Origin: Parachlamydiaceae bacterium
Lineage (GTDB): Bacteria > Chlamydiota > Chlamydiia > Chlamydiales > Parachlamydiaceae
DNA: 32,214 nt
Direction of reading: 5' to 3'
Assembly: GCA_013816265.1 (NCBI GenBank)
Contig: JACDES010000022.1
Location: 1-32,214, forward strand
Shown here: positions 1 through 7,123 of the stretch, piece by piece
Position numbering within the stretch: the stretch's first letter is position 1
Layout: the number at the start of each line of letters is the position of its first letter
Translations under genes and position numbers: made by a program
The notes under the pieces: model-generated
The model's input: the letters and a program-made list of their open reading frames with translations, nothing else
Database searches by the model: none
Told to the model about the DNA's origin: nothing

Positions 1-104
1 ATCGTAAGTCACCCCATATTACTAATATTGGGTGACTTACGATCGCTCAACCGCGGGAGCTTTCACGCCCAAAAATATTAACAATCCTACCCGAGCGTGG
101 TATA
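1..104. repeat. Repeat element copy A: palindromic core plus arm
   Basis: Positions 1-43 form a near-perfect palindrome whose arms read ATCGTAAGTCACCC and its complement around an AT-rich centre. Positions 44-104 are an adjoining GC-richer arm containing CGCTCAACCGCGGGAGC and CTACCCGAGCGTGGTATAG. The core is the exact reverse complement of 903-945, and the arm is the near-exact reverse complement of 842-902, so this copy and copy B are inverted around the gene at 320-721. The other half of this copy would lie before base 1. No transposase is visible, so a MITE-like or REP-like element is an inference. Confidence 0.9.
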
Positions 105-141
105 GATCAGGCGTGGTATTTTTCACTCGTGGTATATTCCA
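94..141. repeat. Tandem repeat, three 16-bp units
   Basis: CGTGGTAT occurs at 96, 112 and 128, a strict 16-bp period. The three units (94-109, 110-125, 126-141) share CGTGGTAT and a terminal CA, with variable bases between. The first unit is the outer end of the repeat arm, so the array seems to have grown from the arm's edge. Other copies of the arm in this window carry the motif only once. Confidence 0.75.
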
Positions 142-319
142 CTAATGAATATGCGGATCTGGTAATTATCCATATATATAATTTAGTATCATTAAATTTA
201 AAATAACTGCGTATTAATTATTTTCATTTCTAATTAATTCGTTTAGTTTTATAATTATATTATAAAGGCAAATAAATTAGGGAGGGTCTAATAATAATAT
301 TTATTACCGGGAGATAAAT

Positions 320-721
320 ATGTTAATAGAAAAGGATATCATAAAAATATTAGGGCAGTTAGCAGGGAATGAACAAATTCATGTTGCCTTTGATGGATCA
401 GATATCCTGATTCGCTTCCTAGAAGATGCTTCAAAATTATCACTAAGTACAATAGTTTATTCGGGTGGAAATTACATTCCAACGAGTGTTCGCAATTGTT
501 TATCACATAAATCGACAAGTTTTGATCACGAAATTAAAACATTTCTAAGCATAAATGAGGAATTATTTAAGGTTAGTTTAAACTACTTAGGGCAATCTGA
601 TAGGCTATCCCATTTACAACTTAAAGAGTTGTTAGAAGAATTCGGGTTGATTGCAGAAAAATGGCGTAATCACTTGGATGAAAATGATCGGAACGACCTC
701 GTTTATGTGCATGTTAAATAA
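320..721 (+). CDS. Small acidic protein, possibly a type III secretion chaperone
   Basis: The product is 133 residues, with no signal peptide and no membrane segment. The ATG has a good ribosome binding site (GGGAGA, 6 bases upstream). I do not recognise a specific family. The layout (N-terminal helix, beta-rich stretch around residues 20-60 with VAFDGSDILIRF, a hydrophobic LFKVSLNYLG segment near residues 80-92, then an amphipathic C-terminal helix ending in AEKWRNHL) resembles small CesT-like class I type III secretion chaperones. Chlamydiae have such a system, but this is only a resemblance of pattern. The gene stands alone, is bracketed by inverted copies of a repeat, and ends in a strong terminator, so it may have moved or been spared as a unit. 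Confidence 0.7.
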   Translation: MLIEKDIIKILGQLAGNEQIHVAFDGSDILIRFLEDASKLSLSTIVYSGGNYIPTSVRNCLSHKSTSFDHEIKTFLSINEELFKVSLNYLGQSDRLSHLQLKELLEEFGLIAEKWRNHLDENDRNDLVYVHVK

Positions 722-744
722 TTAACATAAGTATTTCAGTTTTT

Positions 745-790
745 AACCTAGATTTTATGTACCTCACTTAAAATCTAGGTTATTTTTTTA
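745..790 (+). terminator. Rho-independent terminator
   Basis: A 13-bp perfect stem (745-757 with 769-781, AACCTAGATTTTA and its complement) with an 11-base loop is followed by ATTTTTTTA. It lies 24 bases after the stop of the gene at 320-721 and would end its transcript before the repeat. Confidence 0.9.
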
Positions 791-841
791 GCTCTTTTAT
801 TAGCCTCTAATATCTTTTTTCAGTTTCAAGGATGGCAGGAT

Positions 842-1004
842 ATATACCGCGTTCGGGTAGCTTGTTAATTTTTTTGTGCGTGAAAGCTCCCGCGGTTGAG
901 CGATCGTAAGTCACCCAATATTAGTAATATGGGGTGACTTACGATCGCTCAACCCCGGGGCTTTGACGCCACAAAAAATTTAACAATCTACCCGAACGTG
1001 GTAT
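842..1004. repeat. Repeat element copy B: full palindromic element
   Basis: This is a complete element: left arm 842-902, palindromic core 903-945, right arm 946-1004. The two arms are imperfect inverted copies of each other; the left arm carries the complement of CTACCCGAACGCGGTATA and the right arm carries CTACCCGAACGTGGTAT. The whole unit of about 163 bp could fold into one long cruciform. The right arm overlaps the end of tatC and supplies its last codons and stop. Confidence 0.88.
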
Positions 1005-1933
1005 TGAGAAGCATCGCTAGTTTTTGAGCGTATTTTAGCATAAAAAATTGCAAATTCATAAATAACAACTAAAGGTAAGGCTAATATTAATTGCGTTAAG
1101 ACATCTGGAGGGGTCAATAAAGCTCCCAAAACAAAAGCGAAGACAATCATATACCTTCTTTTCTCCTTAAGCCATTCGGCAGAAAGAAATCGAAAATGAA
1201 CCAAAAACATTAAGACAACACAAATCTCAAATGCGATGATATGACCCATAAACAAGATCAATGTATAATCGTAATAATTTGCCAGCGACCATGCATTCAT
1301 TCCTATATCAGAGTTAAATGCTGCTAAATATTGATTTGCAAAAGGAAGAGTGAAAAAGTAAGCTAACGAAAACCCGATTAAGACTGCAAAAAAAGACGCG
1401 ATCGAAAATGGGACGATAACGCACTTTTCTCTTTTTCTCAAACCAGGCATAACGAATTTAAGGATCAGAAATCCCCAAATTGGTGAAGTGATTGCAAAAC
1501 CTATCCAAAAGCAGATTTTTAACGTTAATACAAACCCTTCAAGTGGGCTTAATATTAGAAGTTTGGTCGTATTTACTGGTATCTCATAAACAATATAATT
1601 TCGGGGCTTAATTTCAAAATTGTGATGACCACCATGTGGAACATTCGTTTCAGTTTCGATAATATGGGCGCCATCTGGCAAGGTAAAGAAAATCGACTTA
1701 TTTGAACTATTAACAACACGTTCACGTTGCAGAAGTTGTTTTGTTAAATTTGATTGTTGGTTTGATAGATTTGATTCATTAGAATTTTGAGGTGATAACA
1801 ATGAGAATATTGATTGATAAAATAATAGGACAATAAGGAAACCCGCAAGAATAATAATAAGCATCCGTAAAAGAGTCTTTCTTAACTCTTCAACATGCCC
1901 CCAAAGGCCCTGAAACGACTCCTCATTAAACAT
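980..1933 (-). CDS. tatC: Sec-independent protein translocase TatC
   Basis: TatC is the multi-spanning inner-membrane receptor of the twin-arginine pathway and binds RR signal peptides of folded cargo. Family marks seen here are HVEELR at residues 13-18 before the first membrane helix, F.MPGLRKREK after the second, a glutamate in FEICVVLMF, and the LTPPDV..Q..LALPL..YE ending typical of the last helices. At 317 residues it is longer than the usual 240-260. Most of the excess is a polar loop (about residues 46-128) between helices 1 and 2, expected to be periplasmic. It lies 8 bases after tatA and probably shares its transcript. The last residues (YHVRVDC) and stop are encoded by repeat element copy B, so the C-terminus may have been altered by the insertion. 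Confidence 0.95.
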   Translation of the reverse strand: MFNEESFQGLWGHVEELRKTLLRMLIIILAGFLIVLLFYQSIFSLLSPQNSNESNLSNQQSNLTKQLLQRERVVNSSNKSIFFTLPDGAHIIETETNVPHGGHHNFEIKPRNYIVYEIPVNTTKLLILSPLEGFVLTLKICFWIGFAITSPIWGFLILKFVMPGLRKREKCVIVPFSIASFFAVLIGFSLAYFFTLPFANQYLAAFNSDIGMNAWSLANYYDYTLILFMGHIIAFEICVVLMFLVHFRFLSAEWLKEKRRYMIVFAFVLGALLTPPDVLTQLILALPLVVIYEFAIFYAKIRSKTSDASQYHVRVDC

Positions 1934-1941
1934 GTGTAGTT

Positions 1942-2151
1942 TTACTTATCTTCTTTTTTTTCTGCTGGATAAATTTCAACAACATCTTCAACTTTAGATT
2001 TCTGTGTTGGCGTGGAGTCTTCCCCATAACAAGCTTTTTTGAATTCCCGAATCCCTTTTCCCAAACTTTGAGCAAATTCCGGTAATTTTTTTCCCCCGAA
2101 TAAGATCAAAACGACAAATAAAATAACTAGAATTTCCCCAGTTCCAAACAT
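1942..2151 (-). CDS. tatA: Twin-arginine translocase pore subunit TatA
   Basis: The product is a 69-residue single-helix membrane protein with the family pattern: an N-terminal helix with GTGEILVILFVVLILFG, then GKKLPEFAQSLGKGIREFKKA forming the amphipathic helix, then a charged tail. TatA oligomers form the Tat pore with TatC. An in-frame ATG lies two codons upstream (2157), but the strong AGGAG sits directly against that ATG and 6 bases before the ATG at 2151, so I prefer the later start (MFGTGE). No separate tatB is visible, so this may be a TatA/TatC-only system. tatC follows 8 bases downstream. Confidence 0.93.
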   Translation of the reverse strand: MFGTGEILVILFVVLILFGGKKLPEFAQSLGKGIREFKKACYGEDSTPTQKSKVEDVVEIYPAEKKEDK

Positions 2152-2454
2152 TTTCATCTCCTATCAAACTTAATTTAGAATGGCATTGTGCTCCGTTGAT
2201 ATAAAAAGAGCAAAAACTTTCTATAAAAAACTGAAGTTGAGAAATTAATAATAATTGCCTCATCTTGAGCATTGTGGAAATGTTTATAACTCTTCTAATT
2301 GAACCAAGCTAAAAAACAACGACTATGTCTATATGCGTAATCTATTCTTTATCAGCATGTTTTCAGCACACAATTCAACTTGTACTAATATATTCCTATA
2401 GAATTTAGGCTTGTTGACAGAAAGTTTATAAGTCATACAAAAAATTTGAATACA
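2152..2454. other. Intergenic region, no gene seen
   Basis: This is about 300 bp of AT-rich sequence between the Nudix gene and tatA, both on the minus strand. It must hold the tatA-tatC promoter. I find no convincing RNA gene, terminator or repeat in it. Confidence 0.5.
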
Positions 2455-3528
2455 TTAATCAACAGCTATATCTTTAATATGATGTAAATCTATTAAACCT
2501 TTTGATTTCGCTTTTAGAATTGCTGACATAAGGAACGGATCGTGAAGGTTAGCACGTAATGTGCTTCCATTTTTCAATTTTACATCTATATATCCTTTTT
2601 CCAATCCATTTTCTATCTCGTTAAGTGTATAACGATATGTTCCAGCTATTGCTTCTGTTTTATCATGCTTTGTTGACCCTACTGAATCGATCGTGCCGGC
2701 ATAAATCGGAACAACCGATGCGAGCGCGCCGGAATCACAATTCATAGAACCTAATAAAATAGGTTTTATTGAAACGAGGCCGGTTTCTTCAGCTAACTCT
2801 CTTTTTGCAGCCTCAGCTCCTGTTTCACCTGGCTTAGCACTCCCTCTAGGTAATTCTAACTCCCAAGAGTGAAGAGCGTGGCGATACGAAAGAACTAGAG
2901 GTATCTCATGTCCATTTTTGCCCTTAAAAATAGGTAAAATGGCAGCGCCGATGGATCCTGTTAATTGACTTTTCATTACAATACGGTTATAAGTATGCTC
3001 CAAGCCTTTTGGAGCCTTCACAGCATCGCGTATCCACAACCAATAATCATCTTCAGCTACTACCCCTACACGACTAGCTTGATGAGCCCATTCAGCTGAT
3101 TTATGTTTTTTTAATATGCGCTCATGTACCTGATGACGGACACTTTCTATTTGAGGTACTTCATAAAAAATTTCGTATGCGCCATGTTTATGATCGTTTA
3201 AAATACCTTCACGCTTTAGTGAGGGGTATTGTTTTAGCAAAGCAAAATAGCGGTCGATTGCGATTTTATCTGCTTTTTTAGCCGATTCAGCAACTTCCTT
3301 CGCATGAAGCTCAGAGGCACTTGGTTTGCGATCCGGGATAGTTTTTTTTGTAATGATGTAAGCATGAATTTTTTTCACGCATGTGACCACACCAATAGTT
3401 GTAAAAGCTGTAAAAACGATCGCAACCATCATACCTAATAAACGGCTTCGACCTGTTAATGGAGGTTGAGGGCCAGCGGATCTTGAAAAAGGCGAATATA
3501 TTGATAAAAAAGAAGAAGATAATTTCAT
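2455..3528 (-). CDS. Membrane-anchored Nudix hydrolase
   Basis: Nudix enzymes hydrolyse nucleoside diphosphates linked to another moiety. A canonical Nudix box lies at residues 229-251, beginning GSAKPGE and ending with the metal-binding RELAEETG, in the form G-x5-E-x7-RELxEETGL. It is preceded by LELPRG, typical of ADP-ribose pyrophosphatase-like members. Unusual for the family are a membrane helix at about residues 32-51 and about 140 further N-terminal residues of unknown fold before the Nudix domain (starting near residue 185), for 357 residues in all. The start is supported by GAGGAATAAATG. Topology is unclear: positive residues flank the helix on both sides. The substrate cannot be read from the sequence. 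Confidence 0.88.
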   Translation of the reverse strand: MKLSSSFLSIYSPFSRSAGPQPPLTGRSRLLGMMVAIVFTAFTTIGVVTCVKKIHAYIITKKTIPDRKPSASELHAKEVAESAKKADKIAIDRYFALLKQYPSLKREGILNDHKHGAYEIFYEVPQIESVRHQVHERILKKHKSAEWAHQASRVGVVAEDDYWLWIRDAVKAPKGLEHTYNRIVMKSQLTGSIGAAILPIFKGKNGHEIPLVLSYRHALHSWELELPRGSAKPGETGAEAAKRELAEETGLVSIKPILLGSMNCDSGALASVVPIYAGTIDSVGSTKHDKTEAIAGTYRYTLNEIENGLEKGYIDVKLKNGSTLRANLHDPFLMSAILKAKSKGLIDLHHIKDIAVD

Positions 3529-3590
3529 TTATTCCTCGATTAAGTAGAGTTATTAATAATTATTGCCTTCACTATAGCTTTGAAAGTTTT

Positions 3591-4001
3591 TTATTGTTTA
3601 TTATGACCATCTAAAGTTTCGACGACTTGGAATAGGTTTCCGTCAAGATCAGAAAAAAGTTGCATCTTGACATGTTCTGGGATGACTTGTAGATCTCCAA
3701 TCAATTTAATTCCTTTTTTACTCATGTCTGAAGTGAAGCTTTCGATATTATCAACGGTGAATGTCGTGATAGCGTTTTGGCCTGGTCCAATAGGGCAATG
3801 ATTACTCGCTTTTGCAATCCCTAAAACAGCTCCTCCATCATGCCCAGAAAGCTCAAGCCACCCCATATTATCATCACATTGACCAGCTTTTAGACCAAGG
3901 GTATCAATAAAAAATTTTTTAGCCTTTTCAAAATCAGAAACAACAATCCAAGAAAGGTCAATTTTCTTTATTTTACCATTACTTTTTTTAGCTTTTTCCA
4001 T
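3591..4001 (-). CDS. VOC-superfamily (glyoxalase/bleomycin-resistance fold) protein
   Basis: The 136 residues cover one vicinal-oxygen-chelate module: IDLSWIVVSDFEKAKKFF at the first beta-alpha unit, a middle WLEL..HDGGAVLGI, and a closing FSDLDGNLFQVVE. The usual first metal-binding histidine is absent (Ser-Trp-Ile there), while the final glutamate is kept, so it may not be a metalloenzyme. Proteins of this type are often annotated only as glyoxalase-like. It starts with a good AGAGGGA site and lies 62 bases upstream of the Nudix gene on the same strand, so the two may be co-transcribed. Confidence 0.85.
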   Translation of the reverse strand: MEKAKKSNGKIKKIDLSWIVVSDFEKAKKFFIDTLGLKAGQCDDNMGWLELSGHDGGAVLGIAKASNHCPIGPGQNAITTFTVDNIESFTSDMSKKGIKLIGDLQVIPEHVKMQLFSDLDGNLFQVVETLDGHNKQ

Positions 4002-4169
4002 ATTTTCCCTCTTTAAAAGTATTTGTTAATTTTTTGATCAAATAAATCCACGGCAATGTTAGCAAAGACAAACTTAAAACATAATCAAAAAGAGAATCGA
4101 TGTATGATATCTGATTGACGGGAATGAACATCCTTTTTATAATCTAAATCCATAAAAGAGGGATAAATC

Positions 4170-4418
4170 ATGGATCTTGCTGAAAATAATGTAGTGCGAT
4201 TTATAAGCATTACAAAGAAAAAAGACGGGCTTTTTGCCAATTTTAGGGTCAAAGGAATGAAGGGGGGCGCCACATTTAGCTCTTCAATTTCTGTTGATTT
4301 GGGTCAAGCAAATGTGGATGCTAGTGCAACGTTAGAGGAAATCATTGCTTCCTGTGCAAAAATTGCTGTAAGGATGTTTGAGACGAAGCTTCAATTCGAA
4401 GGTCTGGTTTCCGTATAG
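4170..4418 (+). CDS. Small conserved-looking protein of unknown function
   Basis: The product is 82 residues, soluble, starting at an ATG with AGAGGGA 7 bases upstream. It has a beta-rich first half (VVRFISITKKKDGLFANFRVKG), a short Ser-rich stretch, and an acidic helix-like second half (ATLEEIIASCAKIAVRMFE). I do not recognise the family. The good ribosome binding site and regular composition make it a likely real gene. It is divergent from the VOC gene and directly upstream of tRNA-Pro. Confidence 0.7.
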   Translation: MDLAENNVVRFISITKKKDGLFANFRVKGMKGGATFSSSISVDLGQANVDASATLEEIIASCAKIAVRMFETKLQFEGLVSV

Positions 4419-4443
4419 TCGTCTGAATTATTATATTCTATAT

Positions 4444-4518
4444 CTGGGTGTAGCGCAGCTTGGCTAGCGCACTTGCATGGGGTGCAAGGGGTCGAAGGTT
4501 CGAATCCTTCCACTCAGA
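4444..4518 (+). tRNA. tRNA-Pro (anticodon GGG)
   Basis: A full cloverleaf is readable over 75 nt: acceptor CTGGGTG with CACTCAG (one G-T pair), D-stem GCGC/GCGC, anticodon stem CTTGC/GCAAG with loop ATGGGGT (anticodon GGG), T-stem GAAGG/CCTTC with loop TTCGAAT, and discriminator A. The 3' CCA is not encoded. Confidence 0.96.
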
Positions 4519-4653
4519 TTCTTTTCAATCCATCACTTTAAGGCAACCTCACTAAGATTGCTCTTTGTGTTTTATGGAGCGTGTGAAGGATATGTAGCGG
4601 AAAGCTCCACCAAAATCGCTTATTATTTTTGAGCATCATCGTTCTTCTAGACA

Positions 4654-5508
4654 TTAATTTGCGTCAATGTTTTCTATGGATTTTTGGTTAATTTCTTTTT
4701 CCAATTGCCGCATTCCCTTTTCAGCAACAGGCAAATCTTCGGGCATAGTACCGCCCAACTCTTTGATGGTTTGGCGGACTTTTTTACCGACTTCGAAGTG
4801 AGTTTGATTGGCGTTGCTTTTTCCTTGTATGCTGTCTCTACGAAGCTTTTCCTCAGCTTGCGTAGCTCTAAAGAGATTGGCGGCTAATTCTGTACTGCCC
4901 ATATGATCGAGAATTTTTTGATTCTTTTTTAATCCTTTGCGTTGATGAATCCCTTTAACATCTAAACCTCCATAAAGTCCTTTATATCCATGGTTTTGAA
5001 ATACGGCAAAATCTAGAGGTGTTTCAACCCCTGCTTGCTGAGCGGTTTCAACTAGAAGTTTATTGTGCTCGCAAAGTTCATTTCGGAGAAAGAGACGTTT
5101 TTCATCTTCTTTTAATTGTTGAAAAGCTTGATTATCGGCCAACTCTTGCCGTCGAGTTTGAATGGCAAAATAAGTTTGACCATTAGCAATAACTGGCTTT
5201 GATGGATCGCCATTCTGGACAATCAGGTAACATGCATAGCGAGACAACCTAATATCTGCAGTTTGCCGCTGCCCTCCCTTGCCTATCTCGATCATTTCGT
5301 TGATACCCACGAAATGATCGTCAATACAATGTCCGCTATTTTTACAGGCTTCTTTTGCTTTTTCTATAACAGGAAGGAAATTTCGGTATTCATAATACTC
5401 GAGAGCTTTGAACAACTTTCGAGCACTCCAAAATTCACACTCATCCTCTTCTTCTTTTAAGGATTCAAATTTTTGATGATGTGTTCTTTCAATTAATTCT
5501 TTTCTCAA
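4654..5508 (-). CDS. dinD: DNA-damage-inducible protein D
   Basis: The 284-residue protein matches E. coli DinD closely along its length, from memory of that sequence: NSGHCIDDHF, LSRYACYLIVQNGDPSKPVI, GQTYFAIQTRRQELAD, EDEKRLFLRNEL, NHGYKGLYGGLD and KKNQKILDHMGSTELAANLF are near-identical. DinD is known in E. coli to inhibit RecA-mediated strand exchange and to be SOS-induced. The N-terminal half is a BRO/KilA-N-like region. Translation starts at TTG, fixed by a strong AGGAG 6 bases upstream. I see no CTG-N10-CAG type SOS box upstream, so the regulation may differ. Such high similarity, next to a tRNA gene, suggests horizontal acquisition. Confidence 0.95.
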   Translation of the reverse strand: MRKELIERTHHQKFESLKEEEDECEFWSARKLFKALEYYEYRNFLPVIEKAKEACKNSGHCIDDHFVGINEMIEIGKGGQRQTADIRLSRYACYLIVQNGDPSKPVIANGQTYFAIQTRRQELADNQAFQQLKEDEKRLFLRNELCEHNKLLVETAQQAGVETPLDFAVFQNHGYKGLYGGLDVKGIHQRKGLKKNQKILDHMGSTELAANLFRATQAEEKLRRDSIQGKSNANQTHFEVGKKVRQTIKELGGTMPEDLPVAEKGMRQLEKEINQKSIENIDAN

Positions 5509-5643
5509 GTTAATCTCCTGTTTGTTATAATCAATCCTAATTTCGTGTGGCGGATATGTCGGATAAGACCACCTGATAGACGCCGATATTTAAAGCTACA
5601 CATTAAGACTATGATGCGATATAAATCAATCTGAAATAGCATC

Positions 5644-6377
5644 TTGAGTGAGATTTTTGTGGATCAAAATAAGACAGGTTTCAACTCTCTTGTAGCAATT
5701 GATTTTTCTATTTCATCTATTGACAACTTGCAAGAAATAATGAAGTTCATTACATATCCAATTATAGCTAATATTCCCTTGCTGTGTCTGCCAGAAACTA
5801 ATGAGTTTTTTCAATTGCAATCATCGGATGTGGTGAAAATTGATGATCGTTTAGTTAACAGTGTAGATAAGGAATCTGAGTCTATTTCGATAAAAGGAAT
5901 TAATACCATTTTAGTGGAAAGTAGTTCTATCGAACCTACAATTATGCTTGAGCAAACAGATAGACTACGAATCGTATCTATTAAACCTGATAACGCTGTT
6001 CATTACATAAAAAAATTAAAAGCTCTGCAATATATTGATTTGCCAAGTACTTTTTGGCAGGCTCAGTATCAAGTTTATGATAAGTAGTTTATCATTGAGA
6101 AATGTGAATTCCCTTATTCCGAAAACTCAAAAATTTTTAAAGGGTTATCAAATGAAGGAAATGAAATTATCCTTAAAAACATTATCGTTTTTCAGCAGAA
6201 AAGTCATTATATTCGCATTTTTTTACTTTTAACGATAAAGCAATGATGGTAGTTGCTCATAAGCCAGGACAAGCCGAACTTAAGGACAAAGCAACGATTC
6301 AAGAAATAATCACATTATCGGGCGAAGCTAAAGAAAAATATGAAAAATACTATTTGACTCTTATAAATAAACGATAA
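5644..6377 (+). pseudogene. Broken gene of unknown function (internal stop plus frameshift)
   Basis: A first segment (TTG at 5644 to TAG at 6085-6087, 147 codons) continues in the same frame past the TAG with sensible coding sequence (FIIEKCEFPYSENSKIF and on) until the 7-T run at 6218-6224. A one-base shift there joins it to FFTFNDKAMMVVAHKPGQAE, running to TAA at 6375-6377. Repairing both lesions gives one protein of about 243 residues. The 5' end also lacks an ATG and a clear ribosome binding site; a stop lies three codons upstream of the TTG, so the start may be lost too. I do not recognise the family. Confidence 0.75.
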
Positions 6378-6436
6378 TTAACGCTTCACTCCTCATGGGT
6401 GCGCTACAAACCATATTTTTAACCGGGTGATATAAA

Positions 6437-7018
6437 ATGAAAAACTGTTTAGCTTGTTTAATAATTGCCCTTTCACTATTGCAACAATCAATATTTTGTT
6501 ATGAACTTAAAGAAGATAGAAATGCCTTAGGAATGATATCAAAGATCAAATTAATTGCTTTAGATGTCGATGGTGTGTTAACAAACGGAGACATCTCTTA
6601 TACCTCCACTGGCGAAGAAATAAAAACATTCAATGTAAAAGATGGCTTGGGATTAGTACAGGCAGCACAAAATGGTTTTATTACAGTCCTGATTACCGGC
6701 AGAGAATCACCTATGGTTGAAAAAAGAGGAAAAGAGCTGAAAATCCGCCATATTTATCAAAACGCAAAAGATAAAACTAAAGTCATAGAAGAATTAATTG
6801 CCCTATACAGCCTTACAGTTGAAGAAATCTGTTACATGGGTGATGATCTGCCTGATATTCCAGTTTTAAAGATTGTGGGGCTCTCTTGCTGTCCATTAGA
6901 CGCAACATCAGAAGTAAAGGAGATATGTGGATGGATTTCTTCGCGCGAAGGAGGAAAAGGGGCTGTTCGAGAACTTACAGATTTTCTGATCTCACCTATT
7001 CAACAGAATTCACATTAG
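6437..7018 (+). CDS. kdsC: KdsC-like HAD phosphatase (KDO-8-phosphate phosphatase)
   Basis: KdsC removes phosphate from 3-deoxy-manno-octulosonate 8-phosphate in LPS inner-core synthesis. HAD motifs are complete: DVDGVLTNG (nucleophile D43, acid/base D45), ITGRES (86-91), the lysine motif in AKDK near residue 112, GDDLPD (135-140) and the GGKGAVREL tail typical of KdsC. The usual TDG after the nucleophile reads TNG. Unlike ordinary cytosolic KdsC (about 160-190 residues beginning just before the nucleophile strand), this one has 32 extra N-terminal residues, of which 5-20 form a hydrophobic signal-like helix ending near FCYE. An alternative ATG at 6533 (MISKIKL) would give the standard length, but the site before it (TTAGGA) is close and weak. 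Confidence 0.85.
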   Translation: MKNCLACLIIALSLLQQSIFCYELKEDRNALGMISKIKLIALDVDGVLTNGDISYTSTGEEIKTFNVKDGLGLVQAAQNGFITVLITGRESPMVEKRGKELKIRHIYQNAKDKTKVIEELIALYSLTVEEICYMGDDLPDIPVLKIVGLSCCPLDATSEVKEICGWISSREGGKGAVRELTDFLISPIQQNSH

Positions 7019-7123
7019 TGATTTAATAATAAAAAGTTATAAATCCTAAATTAATTATGACTATTGTAGATTATAATCATAAAGATTATAATTAAGTCTA
7101 GAGTGACTTATTGTAGGTAATTT

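Noticed and set aside
1..1004. CRISPR array or insertion sequence
   Set aside because: Repeats are inverted, not regularly spaced with unique spacers, and no transposase gene is present.
1994..2272. 92-codon minus-strand ORF overlapping tatA
   Set aside because: It is out of frame with tatA, has no family features, and tatA is unmistakable; it is a shadow.
5509..5643. SOS (LexA) box upstream of dinD
   Set aside because: I looked for CTG-N10-CAG on both strands and found none.
6378..6436. Duplicated tRNA end as an attachment site after the broken gene
   Set aside because: Only an 8-base inverted match (GCGCTACA) to the tRNA D-region is present, which is not a tRNA 3'-end duplication.
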